A stretch of DNA of 64,000 nt from Corynespora cassiicola (GCA_022059125.1 JAEUWY010000012.1:1550001-1614000), one strand, 5' to 3'. Numbered from the stretch's first letter, positions 1 through 11,320 are shown. Notes: generated from the letters alone by a model not told the origin. A program made the numbers and translations.

Positions 1-937
1 CCCTCACCCTTCTTGCTCTTCTCAGGCTCCTCATGAATGGCGTGGGTGTGCTTGGTGTCGGCGTTGGAGAGACCCTCCTGCTTGCCAGAAGTCTCGTTGC
101 TGCTCTTGGGCTCCTTGCGAGGAGTAGGCTACATCTTGTCAACGTCGATTCAGATGCGGACACCGGAATCACCGACCTCATCGCTCTTGTCAGGGGAGGC
201 CTCAGCCTTGGGCTCCTCCTTCTTCTCCTCAGACTTCTCTTCCTTAGGCTCCTCCTCCTTCTTCTCTTCCTTGGGGGCTTCCTCCTTGGACTCCTCCTTG
301 GACTCCTCCTTGGGCTCCTCCTTGGGCTCCTCCTTAGCCTCCTCCTTAGCCTCCTCCTTGGGAGCCTCCTCCTGGGCGGGCGCCTCCTCCTCGTGTGCCT
401 CCTCGTGCTTATCGTGGTGGTCGTCGTGGTGCTCACCGTGGCCGTAGTCCTGGCTCACCACGTAGTAGAGACCAGCGGCAGTTCCAACGACGGCGGAAGC
501 AGCCCTGTACATGTGTTAATTAGTGTCCGGCGCATATTTCTCAGGTGGCTCCGAATAATCTTTCAGGCACAGCTGTGGTGTGGATGATCTCTGGATGAAT
601 GTCTTGTTGTTCTGATGCGGTCCCCATGGGAAGCAACGTCCGTTGTCGGACGGCGGGATTTGTTGAGTCCCGGGTTGCGCTCCAGGAACCGCCAGCCCAT
701 CGCAATCATCTCCAGAGGCAGCGCAAACGCATCGCAGTGCAGCTATCTGGGGCGCTCAACGTACCAGGGCAGGTCGCTCGTCTTAGTCTGGCCGTGGGCG
801 CCGTGGCCCGAGGCATAGGTCCTGCGCTGGAGAGTACGCTGCCATGGCTGGAGCTCGGCAGCGCGGATGGCTCTGGCAGGGCGGGCGAGGCGGGCGATTG
901 AGGACGCGCGCAGCGTCGAAGACCGGATGAAAGACAT
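1..937 (-). CDS. Glu/Lys-rich mitochondrial protein (C-terminus off window)
   Basis: Proposed exons, minus strand: 937-765, 504-177 and 128 to beyond base 1. Exon 1 encodes an Arg/Ser/Ala-rich, acid-free leader (MSFIRSSTLRASSIARLARP) typical of a mitochondrial presequence, then RRTYASGHG. It is spliced through GTACGT/ACAG to a short hydrophobic segment (VVGTAAGLYYVV) that may be one membrane span. A long tail of repeated E-E-P-K-E-E units follows. The conserved-looking end (SGKQEGLSNADTKHTH, then EPEKSKKGEG) stays in the same frame at bases 1-128, but a TGA and a TAG lie between it and the rest. Removing a 48-nt intron (176-129, GTCGGT...TAG) restores the frame; two nonsense mutations are the alternative. 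I recall similar fungal proteins of unknown role. The gene is divergent from CAND1. Coding is well supported; function is not known. Confidence 0.72.
129..176 (-). other. Putative 48-nt intron covering two in-frame stops
   Basis: The donor GTCGGT fits GTNNGT, a TTGAC branch-like motif lies near the 3' end and the acceptor is TAG. The length is a multiple of three, so the same frame continues on both sides, and the segment contains TGA and TAG. At 48 nt it is at the lower limit of fungal introns, although several others in this window are 48-50 nt. The rival reading is a gene with two C-to-T nonsense changes. Confidence 0.45.
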
Positions 938-1545
938 GGTGAAGCTGCAGAAAAGTCAATTGACTCGGACAAAGAGCAATTGAGGTGAAAGGGCAGGGTC
1001 GAAGTCCAAGGTAGCTCGCGGAAAGATCAGGTCAGTGGCTGGCAGGAATCGCTCATCGGCACGTCAGCGAGGCGGGCCGCGGGGCGGCTCAAGCTCTCTC
1101 AGACGTCACGTGCTCCACCTGCACTGGGCACCGCTCACCTCTGGCGGGGCAGCAAGCTCTGGACTTGTCTAGCTATGCAACGGACCCGTGTGCCGCCTAG
1201 TCAACTGTCCTGGACTGCCCTCGATACTCCGTGCCACATTCCACGTCGCTGAGCTGCTGCGTTCGGTGCTCCTTTCACCACCCCGCGCCAGGCCGCAGTG
1301 CACCGTGCCGCCCTGGACAGCAGGCAACACAGTCGATTCACATCCACCTTACTTCTTCCACGGCGCGGCCTTGGATGCGGCGGGCCTGTGGCTGCATATA
1401 AACTGAGACGAGACCGACGCACCTCCGTCACCACCACCCCGACCCTCCTAGCCCCGCCATCCAGGTACTACCCCGCCGAGTCTCTGACCTCGACCTCGAA
1501 CAACTCACCATTCTGACTTGCCCACCTCTCCAGACTCCGCCCACC
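938..1545. promoter_or_regulatory. Divergent promoter: mitochondrial protein / CAND1
   Basis: This 608-bp intergenic stretch lies between two divergent start codons. It contains an overlapping CRE-like/E-box element (GACGTCA at 1102-1108 running into CACGTG at 1107-1112). It also has a TATAAA at 1397-1402, 144 bp upstream of the CAND1 ATG. The ATG at 1546 sits in a good context (CACCATGG). No coding region is convincing here. Confidence 0.5.
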
Positions 1546-4500
1546 ATGGCGCCCTCCTCCATCCCGTCCAATCCCACCCACCACAATGTAGCCCAACTGC
1601 TTCCCAAGCTGAACGATGACGATCCCGATTTCCGGTACATGGCCCTGAGCGATTTGCGTGAGATCCTCGAGATTGGCCACTCGCAGCTGCTCAGCCATGA
1701 TACCATGACATGCGCAAAAACCGTCGAGGGTCTGCTCAGCACCCTCGTCGATACCAACGGGGAGGTACAAAACATGGCTGTCAAGTGCCTGGGGCCGTTT
1801 GTGAACAAGATCCCGGACAGCATTCTGTGCCCCATGATCGAGAAGCTATCGAATCTGCAGACGGATAACACTGTCGACCAGTCGATACCCTCATTAGCCC
1901 TGCGAGAAGTCGTCGTATCCTTACCCCGGCCTGTCACCGGCGTCGCCCGAACCAAGCAGGTATCCGAGGCATACAATGCTGTGAGCAAAGTGCTGATCCC
2001 ACGCTTGGTCGGCTACAATGTCATTTCGCCTGCTCGCAAGGATCTCCCAAACGTACCCAAGGGAATGCTGCAAGTGGACCTTGAGAAAGGCACCGACAGC
2101 AACGCCATCGATGTGCTCACCGAAGTCGCACGTTGCTTTGGTCCAATGCTCCAGGAGCCAGAGATACACGCTCTGCAAAACATCACCTTCGAAATACTGG
2201 AGAACGACCGTGCCAGCTCCATGATGAAGAAGAAGTGTGTGTTGGCCATCTCCACACTCGCTGGTTACTTTTCGGATGGCATGCTTAGTGCATTCCTATC
2301 GCGCGTCATTGAGCATCTGCGGGATGTGCATCTCACTCGCAGCAAGCGAAAGCTATACATCACCATCCTAGGTTCCATGTCTCGGTCTATTCCCCGCAAA
2401 TTTGGTCCCTATTTGAAGACACTAGCCCCGTTTGTGCTGAGTGCACTGAGTGCCCAAGAAGCTGCCGAGGATATGGAGCTTTCCGATGACGAAGGAGAGC
2501 GCGATCCAGAAATCGACGAAGTTCTTGAGGCGGCCCTGATTGCTCTAGAGGGATTCCTGGCTTCTTGCAGCCAGGACATGCGCATCTATACAGACGAGAC
2601 AATCGAAGCCGCCACACGGTTCCTTAAGTACGACCCTAACCTTGCCCAGGACGACGATGAAGACGCAATGGAAGAAGAAGACGACGATGAGGATGCTCTG
2701 GACGATGAGGACTTTGAGGAGGAGGCTGGATACGATGACGATGAGGATGCGAGCTGGAAGGTCCGCCGATGCGCCGCAAAGGTGCTCTTCACCCTAATTT
2801 CTACGCGTAGTAACGGCGATCTCATGGACGATGGGACCTTGTATAACCGCGTTGCCCCCGCGCTGATCACTCGATTCAAGGAGCGAGAAGAAAATGTCCG
2901 CCTAGAGGTGCTGACTACACTCTCAAACCTCGTCAAGAAGTCTGGTGACGGACCTGCGCCTATCAAGTTCGCTGACGAGCATCCGCAAGGATCAATGATG
3001 CCTCCACCCAGTCGGAAGCGTAGACGTGGCGGTAGTGATGCCAGCATGTTCGATCTTCCAGGAAACACGTCCTTGTCCATGGGCTATGCCTCGCCAGCTC
3101 CCGCAGGTACGCCACCGGTTGGACCACGGGCTAGCTTGGCTAGACTCAGCCCCGACATCGTTCGAGGCGTTGCTCAGCTATTGAAGCAATCATCTTCTCC
3201 TCCAACTACGAAGCAAGCGTCGATAGTGCTGATAAAGGACATCGTTATAACTCAACGCGGTGGCCTCGATTCCTACCTCAGCCAGATCATCGACCCCGTC
3301 GTCGAATGTGCCAAGTCGAGTGCTCACGGTGGCTCAACTAGTAGTGCCTCTGCCACTGCCAACAGCCTGCGCATACAATCCCTCCAATTGCTCGGCGCTA
3401 TCGCAGACACGCACTCTTCCAAGTCTCTACTGCCGTACCTCTCGAGCATTGTCCCTGCTTTGCTCCTAGGCGCCCGCGACAAATATAGCAAGTTATCTAT
3501 TGAGGCATTGGCCGCCACTGAACAAGTGGTAAAGGCACTCACACCACCCCGGTCTGCATCCACTGGATCACAGAACCAGCAACACTTGGAGCCGTTGTAC
3601 GAAGCTCTTGTCAATAGGATAGCGGCCAATGATGCGGATTTGGAAGTTCGACAGAGCGCTATACATGTTCTCGGCATCTTCTTGGGCAGGAGCTCCGGAA
3701 CAGATGGCTTGCTCTCTCCCCAAAAGCGGACTGCTGGGTTGGAACTGCTGGCAGAGCGCTTGAGGAATGAGCTGACTAGACTTGCGTCCGTTCGCGCCAT
3801 TGACAGCATCGCAGTCCACACAAAGGACAAGAAGGAACTCTCGCCCAAGTGGGTTCACAGCGTAGCACTGGAGCTTGGCGCTCAGCTGCGTAAAGCCAGC
3901 CGCGCACTGCGAGGTGCAAGCTTAAGTGCTCTCCGAACCCTTGCATTGAACCCTGTATCAAGACAGCAACTCGATAACCAGACCAAGGTTCAAGTTGTGG
4001 ACATGCTCCTGCCTCTACTCGACGCCAAGGATCTTCATCTCCTGGGTCCCGCACTTATCATCCTGGCTACATTTGTTAGGGAAGACCCGCAGTCAGTTAT
4101 GACTGATCGTCTCAACGGTGCATTGTGTCAGGTTGTGCAGGGTTCCATTAGTGGAAGCTCCTTGGAAGCTCTGCTGGCGCTTGTCCATGCTATTGGAGAA
4201 AAAGGTGTCGGCCAAGCCTTGATGAGGTCTCTGCTCCAGGATGTCGGCATCTCCGGTCACCCTGAAGTTGTTGGCAAGGTCATTGGCAACCTTCTAGTCT
4301 ATGGTGGCAACAGCCTTGGTGTCACTCTCGACCAGTTTGTCACTGAGCTTGAGACTTCTCCAGATGACAGACGCAAGTGTCTTGCTTTGGTTGTTCTCGG
4401 AGAGGCTACATCCAAGCTAGGCTCACAGTCGTCCATTGAACCGCAGCTTTTTATCAAGTTCTTCACAGCCAAGTCGGAATCTGTGCCTCTTGCAGCGGCT

Positions 4501-5621
4501 GTAGCCTTGGGTCGTGCCGGTGCCGGCAATGTTGGACAGTACCTACCAGTGATCTTGTCGACAATGGGACAACCCTCAAGCCCACAGTATCTCTTGTTGC
4601 ACGCAATCAAGGAGATTCTACAACAAGACAACACAGAATCAGAGATCATACCACATGCGCCGGTTCTTTGGCAAAATCTTGTGGCCGCTTCTCAAGCCGA
4701 GGACAACAAGGCCATTGGTGCGGAATGTATTGGCCGACTTACCATAATTGACCCCAAGACATATCTACCTCAGCTTCAAGTAAGTTTCTGTGTCCATTTA
4801 AATGGAAGTTGTGGCTAATTTACTAGGTTTTCCTTGGCGACCGCAAAGCCAGTGTCCGTGGCATGGTCATCTCCGCCCTCCGATTCACTCTGGCTGATAC
4901 GGATGAGGCTTATGACGAGTATCTTCGGCCAATTGTAGTTCCAATGCTCGTCCAAATGCTCAATGAGCCCGATTTGGAGAATCGACGCTTGGCTCTTACC
5001 ACGTTCAACTCGGCAATGCACAACAAGCCGGACATCATTCTTCCAGCTCTAGAACAGCTCTTGCCTATGGCCATGAAGGAAACCGAGGTTAAGCCGGAGC
5101 TTGTCAGGGAGGTTCAAATGGGACCTTTCAAGCACAAAGTTGACGATGGATTGGAGATTCGCAAGAGCGCTTACGAGACACTATACGCTCTGCTCGAAAC
5201 AGCCTTCTCAAAGCTCTCTCCCTCGGACCTCTCTGATTGCTATGACCGTATTGTAGCCGGCATTGGAGACGAACACGACATTCGAGTCCTCTGCAGCCTC
5301 ATGCTTACCAAGTTGATGGCATTGGCTCCTGAACAGACAAGTACACGCCTAGAGTCCATTGCCGAGAACTTCCGAGCTGTTCTTGCAATCAAGCCCAAGG
5401 AGAACGCCGTTAAGCAAGAACTAGAGAAGCTACAGGAAGGCTGCAAGGGTATCCTCAAAGTTTCGGTGCTCCTAAACAAGCAAGTAGGAAGTGACAGTGG
5501 CAGCACGAGCCATGAAGATCCTCAGTTGCGTGTTTGGAGTACTTACTGGGATTGGGTCAACAAGGAGCATTCGGCGATTCTCAAGACGGTCATGGATGAG
5601 ATGAAGGACAGAGACCGATAA
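1546..5621 (+). CDS. CAND1: CAND1/TIP120-type cullin-associated protein
   Basis: Two exons, 1546-4779 and 4827-5621, flank a 47-nt intron (GTAAGT...CTAATTTACTAG) and encode 1342 residues. Bipartite HEAT-repeat solenoid: the N-terminus (HHNVAQLLPKLNDDDPDFRY, then ALSDLREIL) is the CAND1 HEAT1 signature. An acidic insert lies at about residues 369-404, where animal CAND1 also has an acidic loop. The C-terminal part after the intron matches the TIP120 domain. In the family, CAND1 binds cullin-Rbx1 lacking NEDD8 and exchanges substrate receptors, chiefly F-box modules of SCF. It is slightly longer than animal CAND1 (about 1230 residues) because of a low-complexity insert near residues 480-530 that includes a basic KRRR stretch, a possible nuclear signal. 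No damage seen. Upstream it shares a divergent promoter; downstream lies 2.5 kb without genes. Confidence 0.93.
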
Positions 5622-8180
5622 AAATGAGTACCTGTGGGCATGGATACATGCTGAGCATACAAGAGAGGTGGGGTGACGAGCATTTTCAGCGGCATACTTC
5701 TGGCCATTAGCCCTACCATGAAGGTAGAACAACGAATTATACATTGAACCGCCTCAAAAGCAATACAATACAAGAATCGAATGTGTTAAATTATGAGCAT
5801 TATCTGTTGTGGTGAATTTATTACGCATGTATTGATTGGATCGCTCGACATCGTATTTCGTGTTTTCAAGCCGGGCAGTGGCTTATGAGTTTTCGTTTCG
5901 TGATACCCCTATATTGTACTCTACGCTTTGCTAGTGACTTCAAGCTCCAAAGATTATGCATATGTGTAGCCAATATCCTGGATGATTGTGTTCAAAATCC
6001 GCAATCTTGTATTACCCTACACCCTCGGTTTCTACTGGCAGGTGCATGGTTCTGCTCGCCCAAATTCATTATATGGCATGTGTACGTACGCCTTCTCCGG
6101 GGTCGGATGGATTTGCGGGCGAGCTGTTGCTGTTTTTAGATAGTTGAATGGGAAGCGAGCGGACTATAGAAGTCTGCCTTGCGCTTTGGGCAGGTGTGTG
6201 TAGACGAGACGGAAAAATTACATTATTATGGGCCGCAGTGCTCTCGAGCGGAGTAGTACAGAAAGAAGCTTGAAGTTGATAGTCAAAGTCTTCAGTATCA
6301 CAGTGATTGAAAATTTAAAACTCGGGGATTCAGTAAATAGCTTTATTGACACGACAGTCCCTTTGTTTTCAAGTGCAAGCAGATTATTCTGGGATTCGTT
6401 GGATATAATTGAATGAGGGGATCCGCCGTGACCAGCGCAGATAGTAACTGCTAAGGTGCAACACATGCTCAACTCACGGAATACTGGCACTTCACAACGG
6501 CATGTTGACTATCCTTTCCCCTACTTTGTCGGACCATGTTCACATGTTGTTTGGCTGCCAGTTTTTCGAAGACATCCAGCAAACTGCTTCTCGCTCACTA
6601 GCCAGCGCATTGCCATCCTGTAGCATGTCTCGGATGCAACATCACGGGCAAATGGAGATTCCGACAACAGTGCTGTGGGCTTCTCCAAAACTCTAACAAT
6701 AGTATTGTGGGCTTCTCCAAATAATTTACTCCAGCGACGTCTTTCCCGATCGGGTTCTCGGATATACCGCAACTGTGGTTCGGTTCTCAGCTGCAATTAC
6801 TAAAGCGGCCCATCCTTGGAGGCTGAACCACCCTCTAGGAGTATACATCAGGAGACTGTGAGCTGAAGAAAATGCCAGTAGCAATACGGGGCGGTGGTTT
6901 GTTGGATCAATTCGCCGAATGCAACCAGAATCTTTCCTCAATGGGCATCAGGTACATCCTAGACATTGGTAGGTGCCATCGCCTAAGCAAAAGTAGGGTC
7001 TTGGTATTGACTCCGTCCAGGAGACTCCAACCGCCATTTCAAGGATTCGGGAAATTACTGAAACCCACCTTCCACCAATTGGACCCACATCTGACGCCTT
7101 GTTTTTCTCCACGTGACTGAGTAAAGTGCATTTTTCCGTCCAGAATTTAATGTCTCGCTGTCGGTATTCCGGAAAAGAGAACAGCTGCGTTCGGGAAGAC
7201 GTGGCCAAAATGCGGGGGAAGAGGCTTGCATGACCGCAGACAAGAGGGTGTGGCCATTTGTGGCATAGTATAGTTGGGGGAGCAACACGATCGCCGTCAC
7301 CCAATTCCTCCCTACGCATTTCTATACGTGGAATTCCTAGACACCTTCACGTAAATACAATATCCTCACGTAAAAGTGGCACGATGAGCGCAGCCATGAT
7401 GCCTCGAGGGGACTCAAATCTAGAACTATTGTGAGCCTGGACTTTGACATTGTGCTGTGAGGACCAAAGAATCCCCCCACTAGGAGCTGAAACTGGACCT
7501 GCGTGGAGGGCGGAACAGCCTGCTTTGAGTGTAGCCCACCTACGTCGCAGACCACCACGCGAGCACCGCCTTACGCACGATAATATCACAAGTGCTTGGC
7601 AGTGGTGGAGCTTTGTTGCTTGACTCGACCCATTCGCCCAGTAACCAGGCAGCGAACAATTCTCTCGCTTATTGAGATGATTGTACCTGAAACAACCCCC
7701 TACCCCCTTCGGAGATGGGCTGTGGGCATGAGAACAACCAACGCGATCCTGCTAGATGCCAGTGTGCTTGTTTAGAGCTATATTGATACAGATTACAGAT
7801 AACATCAGTGTTCATATTCTTGATAAATGAGAAGAAGATGTTGAAGCAGTTGGATGGCTTAGCTAGTGTCTTGGCGTCTGGACGGAACCCACCCGAGAAG
7901 TAGGCTGACTACGTTCGTAGATCACCCTTCAATCAGAATTCAAGAAATGACAGCCCCTGGTGGCACTAGACTAATATGTGCCCATTTTAATCTACACAAT
8001 AAGGGCAAGTAGGCACAATGCCCAGATGATTATCAGGGCGTGGAGGTTAAGTAGTTTAAAGAGTCTAAGGGATCGCTGAAGTCACTTTCTGGTTGTCATC
8101 AAGCTTCACTTCAACCCAATCGTCCAGAATCTTCGCCCCATATCAACTCTCTTAATTTCCAAGTCCAATCGCTGATCAAC
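5622..8180. other. 2.5-kb gene-poor stretch
   Basis: This relatively AT-rich interval lies between CAND1 and the pectate lyase. The open frames present (for example around 6948-7319 on the minus strand) have no family resemblance and unnatural composition, so I do not call genes. A short imperfect tandem repeat sits at 6665-6721. The last few hundred bases should contain the pectate lyase promoter. I see no terminal repeats or transposase-like frames. Confidence 0.5.
6665..6721. repeat. Two-copy 25-bp tandem repeat, period 32
   Basis: Copies at 6665-6689 and 6697-6721 share the core TGTGGGCTTCTCCAAA. They differ only by transitions (C/T, G/A, C/T). Confidence 0.7.
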
Positions 8181-9157
8181 ATGCGTACCGCTGCCGTCGC
8201 CCTTTTTGCCGGTCTCTCTGCCGCTCAGAGTCTCAACATTCCCACGCGCGTCGGCACCGTCACTGCACTTCGTGCTGCTGAAACTATTAAGGCTGGAGAA
8301 ACCAAGAACTATGGAAACCGCGAATAGTAAGTATACCTGAGTGCAGAGCCAGTGGCTAGTCTTGGACATGATATATCCAGGATGGAAGATTTGCTCTGCA
8401 TCAAATATCTTCCCATTATTGAAGGGGTGCTGACTACGAATCTCAGCGACCGTGGAATCAGCTGCGCAGCTCAACTAGATGTTGGCATTGGAGAACCCGT
8501 CTTCGTCCTCGAGAATGGTGCTACCATTGAGGATGTGATCATCGGCCCCAATGCTGTAGAGGGTATTCACTGCCGCGGCTCTTGCACCATCACGCGTGTT
8601 TGGTTCCGTGATGTTTGTGAAGGTATTATCTGAACCCCTCGAAGAATACGTATCTGTGCTGACCACATGAAAAGATGCCATCTCCGCTCGTGGCAATGGC
8701 GACGTTCTCATCACTGGTGGAGGTGCCCAGAATGCCGCCGACAAGATTGTCCAGCACCAGGGCAAGGGAACTGTCACTATTCGCGACTACACCGTCGCCA
8801 ACGTCGGAAAGGTCTACCGCTCCTGCGGTAACTGTAAGTTGGAGCTTGTTCCCAACGATGCCTATCATTTCATCTACTAATGAACTTCCAGGCTCCAACA
8901 ACTCCTCGAGAGGACCTCGCCACGTCGTCATCGAGAACCTGACCGCCAACGGCGTAAAGACCAACATTGTCGGAATCAATGATAACTTCGGCGACACTGC
9001 TACTATCAGCGGCTCCTGCGGAACTGTCACCGGCGAGATTTGCCAGCAATATAAGGGCGTCGCCGGCCCTAGCAGCGAGAGCCCTAAGAATAGTGGAAAG
9101 GACAGCTGCAAGGGTGACCAGGGCAAGCTTGCTAAGGGTGCTCTTCCCGCGTGCTAG
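8181..9157 (+). CDS. Secreted pectate lyase, polysaccharide lyase family 3
   Basis: Four exons: 8181-8326, 8447-8622, 8675-8833 and 8892-9157. Each intron has a GT donor, AG acceptor and a CTGAC or CTAAT branch, and the product is 248 residues. Residues 1-17 are a signal peptide ([17 protein letters not shown]). The mature part has the PL3 series [49 protein letters not shown] and YRSCGNC, with paired cysteines as in the family. PL3 enzymes have a parallel beta-helix and cleave de-esterified pectate by calcium-dependent beta-elimination outside the cell. Length is normal and no lesion is visible. It stands alone in a gene-poor stretch next to DUF3669, suggesting accessory genome and a plant-derived carbon source or host (inference). 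Substrate preference cannot be read from sequence. Confidence 0.93.
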
Positions 9158-9587
9158 ATGTCATCGTTCAAAGGCACACCACAGCTTTGATATGGACTCA
9201 TGGCCATCACTGCTATTTGTAAATACTCCTCCATGAGATTGTGGTTTATGATCACGAAAAATTCTCTGTATATATTTGCTTGAGATTCATGTCTATACAA
9301 ATTTACGGCTTCAAATATCTGGACATGCGTGATAATTTTGGATAGGGTGTGAAGAATTCAGACTATGTGATGTGCTCTATTTTTTGTACCCTCTCGGGCG
9401 GTCTGGGACAGCATACAGCATTGTCGTATTTTTATGAGATAAGTGGTTAAAAATATAATTAGGTTACCTTTGGTTTGTTGAAGACAATACTCTCAACCAT
9501 GGTGTTTGGTGCGGGTCGTTTGACTTGTAGAATTACTTCACTAGTACTAGATCTCAACAAAATGTGAAAAAGCTGATCTTCCTTAAT
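9158..9587. other. Intergenic, AT-rich
   Basis: This stretch holds the 3' flank of the pectate lyase and the presumed promoter of the DUF3669 gene. I see no gene or repeat in it. Confidence 0.5.
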
Positions 9588-10895
9588 ATGACAGTATTTG
9601 AACCGCACTTTTCTTCGTGGCCAGTATTCCACAATCAACCTGACAACCCCAACAGCATGGAAATCCCACCGCGAAACCACGGCCAGCACGATGCCGAATC
9701 ACACCAGGCACTATCAATAATAGAAAAATCCATAGAAAAATCCATAGAATACATCCAGCTCGAAGATAATCTCGATACGAAATTACTCCTGAAGAGATTT
9801 CTTTCGGTAGATTCAACAGTATCTATACCATTGTCGTTCGCCGACAAATGTTTGGCTGCTGCTCCCGTGCTCAAAGCGCATTCCCGTGCTATAGGTGCCG
9901 GTACATGCGGAAAGGTCTTTGAAGTCTCCAGAACTGCTTATTGTTTTAAGGTCGCCAACCATCCTGGACAGAGTACTGATACCTTATGGGAGGATTACAT
10001 CTCCCACATGAGGATATGTGAAATCTGGGACCTAATTGGAAGGCAGAATATCCGTGTACATGTACCGCATGTCCGGTATTTTGTAAGTGCGGAGGACAAG
10101 GAGTTTTGGGGTAATAATATCAAATACTTTCCAAAAAACGAGCAAATAGTCTCCAACATGTTATGCACGGAACGCATTTTCCCGCTAGCCAAGCCAATCC
10201 GCGAATCCCTCATCGATCAGTATTGCAAGCCGCAGCTTGTCCAGAATATAAAGCAGTCAGAAGCGAACAATGATTGCTTGGTTCGTGTCTACCTAGGAAA
10301 AAGAAGAAGGAATGGGCGCCCGACCATGTTTTTCTCGCTCAGGAACTACAACCTTCATCTTGACCAAATGGAGGAAATTGGCCTGGATACCCACGGTCTT
10401 GCATCAAGTATCGCAGAAGCGCTGGCCATAGTTCACTGGGGTGCTCATATAGACGCCGACGATGTCGAATTTGTTCTCGGATCTGCCCCAATGCTTACCA
10501 CCGATACTTTGCCGATCTCAAACCCGAAGCTCTCCATTCAAGTTCTGAAAACGCTAGATTGGAATACGTCTACTTGGTCAATAAACGCTGAAAATTCCCG
10601 CTCTAGAGTCACACAATTGTGGGTGCTGGACTTCAATCGTTGCAAGGAATTCGCTTTCACGCAATCGGGCATAATTCAATTAGTGGATGCATTCTTCAAG
10701 AATGACCCGTATTATCCACGTCCCCTTGCCAAGTCTCAGAAGGACCAGCTGTTATGGCAGACATTCAAGGATAGTTATCTGAATGCGAGTGCTAAATTCA
10801 AATTGGGACCACACGCTCGTCTTCCCCAACGATTCATTGATATGGTGGTCGAGGAAATGAGGATGCGAATGGAAATGGCTTCATCAAAAGAGTAG
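9588..10895 (+). CDS. DUF3669 family protein
   Basis: A single exon of 435 residues starts from ATG 9588; a second ATG at 9657 (MEIPPRNHG) would also serve. The frame continues upstream to a GTG at 9564, which I do not use. Recognition rests on the C-terminal DUF3669 hallmark ALAIVHWGAHIDADDVEFVLGS, the later LWVLDFNRC, and the YYPRP segment before an (L)W-F helix. The family is restricted to fungi, often annotated vaguely as zinc-finger protein, has no proven activity and is commonly found in variable or AT-rich regions. The segment AGTCGKVFEVSRTAYCFKVA resembles the glycine loop and VAIK-like strand of a kinase-type fold, suggesting a divergent kinase-like ATP-binding domain (inference). 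A short internal repeat at about 9722-9747 encodes IEKSIEKSIE. No lesion seen. Confidence 0.78.
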   Translation: MTVFEPHFSSWPVFHNQPDNPNSMEIPPRNHGQHDAESHQALSIIEKSIEKSIEYIQLEDNLDTKLLLKRFLSVDSTVSIPLSFADKCLAAAPVLKAHSRAIGAGTCGKVFEVSRTAYCFKVANHPGQSTDTLWEDYISHMRICEIWDLIGRQNIRVHVPHVRYFVSAEDKEFWGNNIKYFPKNEQIVSNMLCTERIFPLAKPIRESLIDQYCKPQLVQNIKQSEANNDCLVRVYLGKRRRNGRPTMFFSLRNYNLHLDQMEEIGLDTHGLASSIAEALAIVHWGAHIDADDVEFVLGSAPMLTTDTLPISNPKLSIQVLKTLDWNTSTWSINAENSRSRVTQLWVLDFNRCKEFAFTQSGIIQLVDAFFKNDPYYPRPLAKSQKDQLLWQTFKDSYLNASAKFKLGPHARLPQRFIDMVVEEMRMRMEMASSKE

Positions 10896-11122
10896 TTTAT
10901 TCTGCTGTGGAAACCCTGATCTTTCAGTAGCATCATAGGAATTAGAATGGTTCGAATCAGGTTCTTCCACCTTGCAACACAAAAGTGCTGTGAAGTCTTC
11001 ACATAAGACTTAAAATATGCTGCTTCTTTTTTTCTCTACATGAATCAGCGCATCTTAAGTCAAAGAGTCTGGCTTTTTCTAATACACTCTTTCGTTTATT
11101 TTAATTGTTCGAGTATCCCAGA

Positions 11123-11320
11123 ATGTGCTGGCAGTATTACCGGGGCTTTACAGAGTGCAACCATCTAATCCCTACAGCAGGATTTCGGCGCTGCTGGCTG
11201 AAACAGTACAATCAGTGCCAGCGCATTCGAGCAGTAGCTGCGGAAAATAAAACAAGAGGTCTATGCGCGGCTTGTATAGCGGCAGGGGTAAGGCTTGATG
11301 AAGGCTACTTTGGTTGGTGA
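11123..11320 (+). CDS. Small Cys-rich hypothetical protein
   Basis: An intronless 65-residue frame begins MCWQYYRGFTECNH. Cysteines fall at 2, 12, 24, 32, 48 and 51, with a C-x-x-C pair and an early C-x-H, suggesting zinc binding rather than secretion (there is no signal peptide). Pezizomycotina genomes carry many short predicted proteins starting MC-x(2)-Y-Y followed by C-x-H, and this looks like one; their function is unknown. The frame also runs upstream to a TTG at 11105, which I ignore. It may be a first exon or a chance frame. Confidence 0.42.
   Translation: MCWQYYRGFTECNHLIPTAGFRRCWLKQYNQCQRIRAVAAENKTRGLCAACIAAGVRLDEGYFGW

Noticed and set aside
33..587. Leucine-rich plus-strand open frame
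   Set aside because: It is the antisense of the GAG/AAG-rich minus-strand gene (CTC/CTT runs read as Leu), not a gene.
10949..10958. GGTTCGAATC resembling a tRNA B box
   Set aside because: No A box or cloverleaf partner sequence around it.
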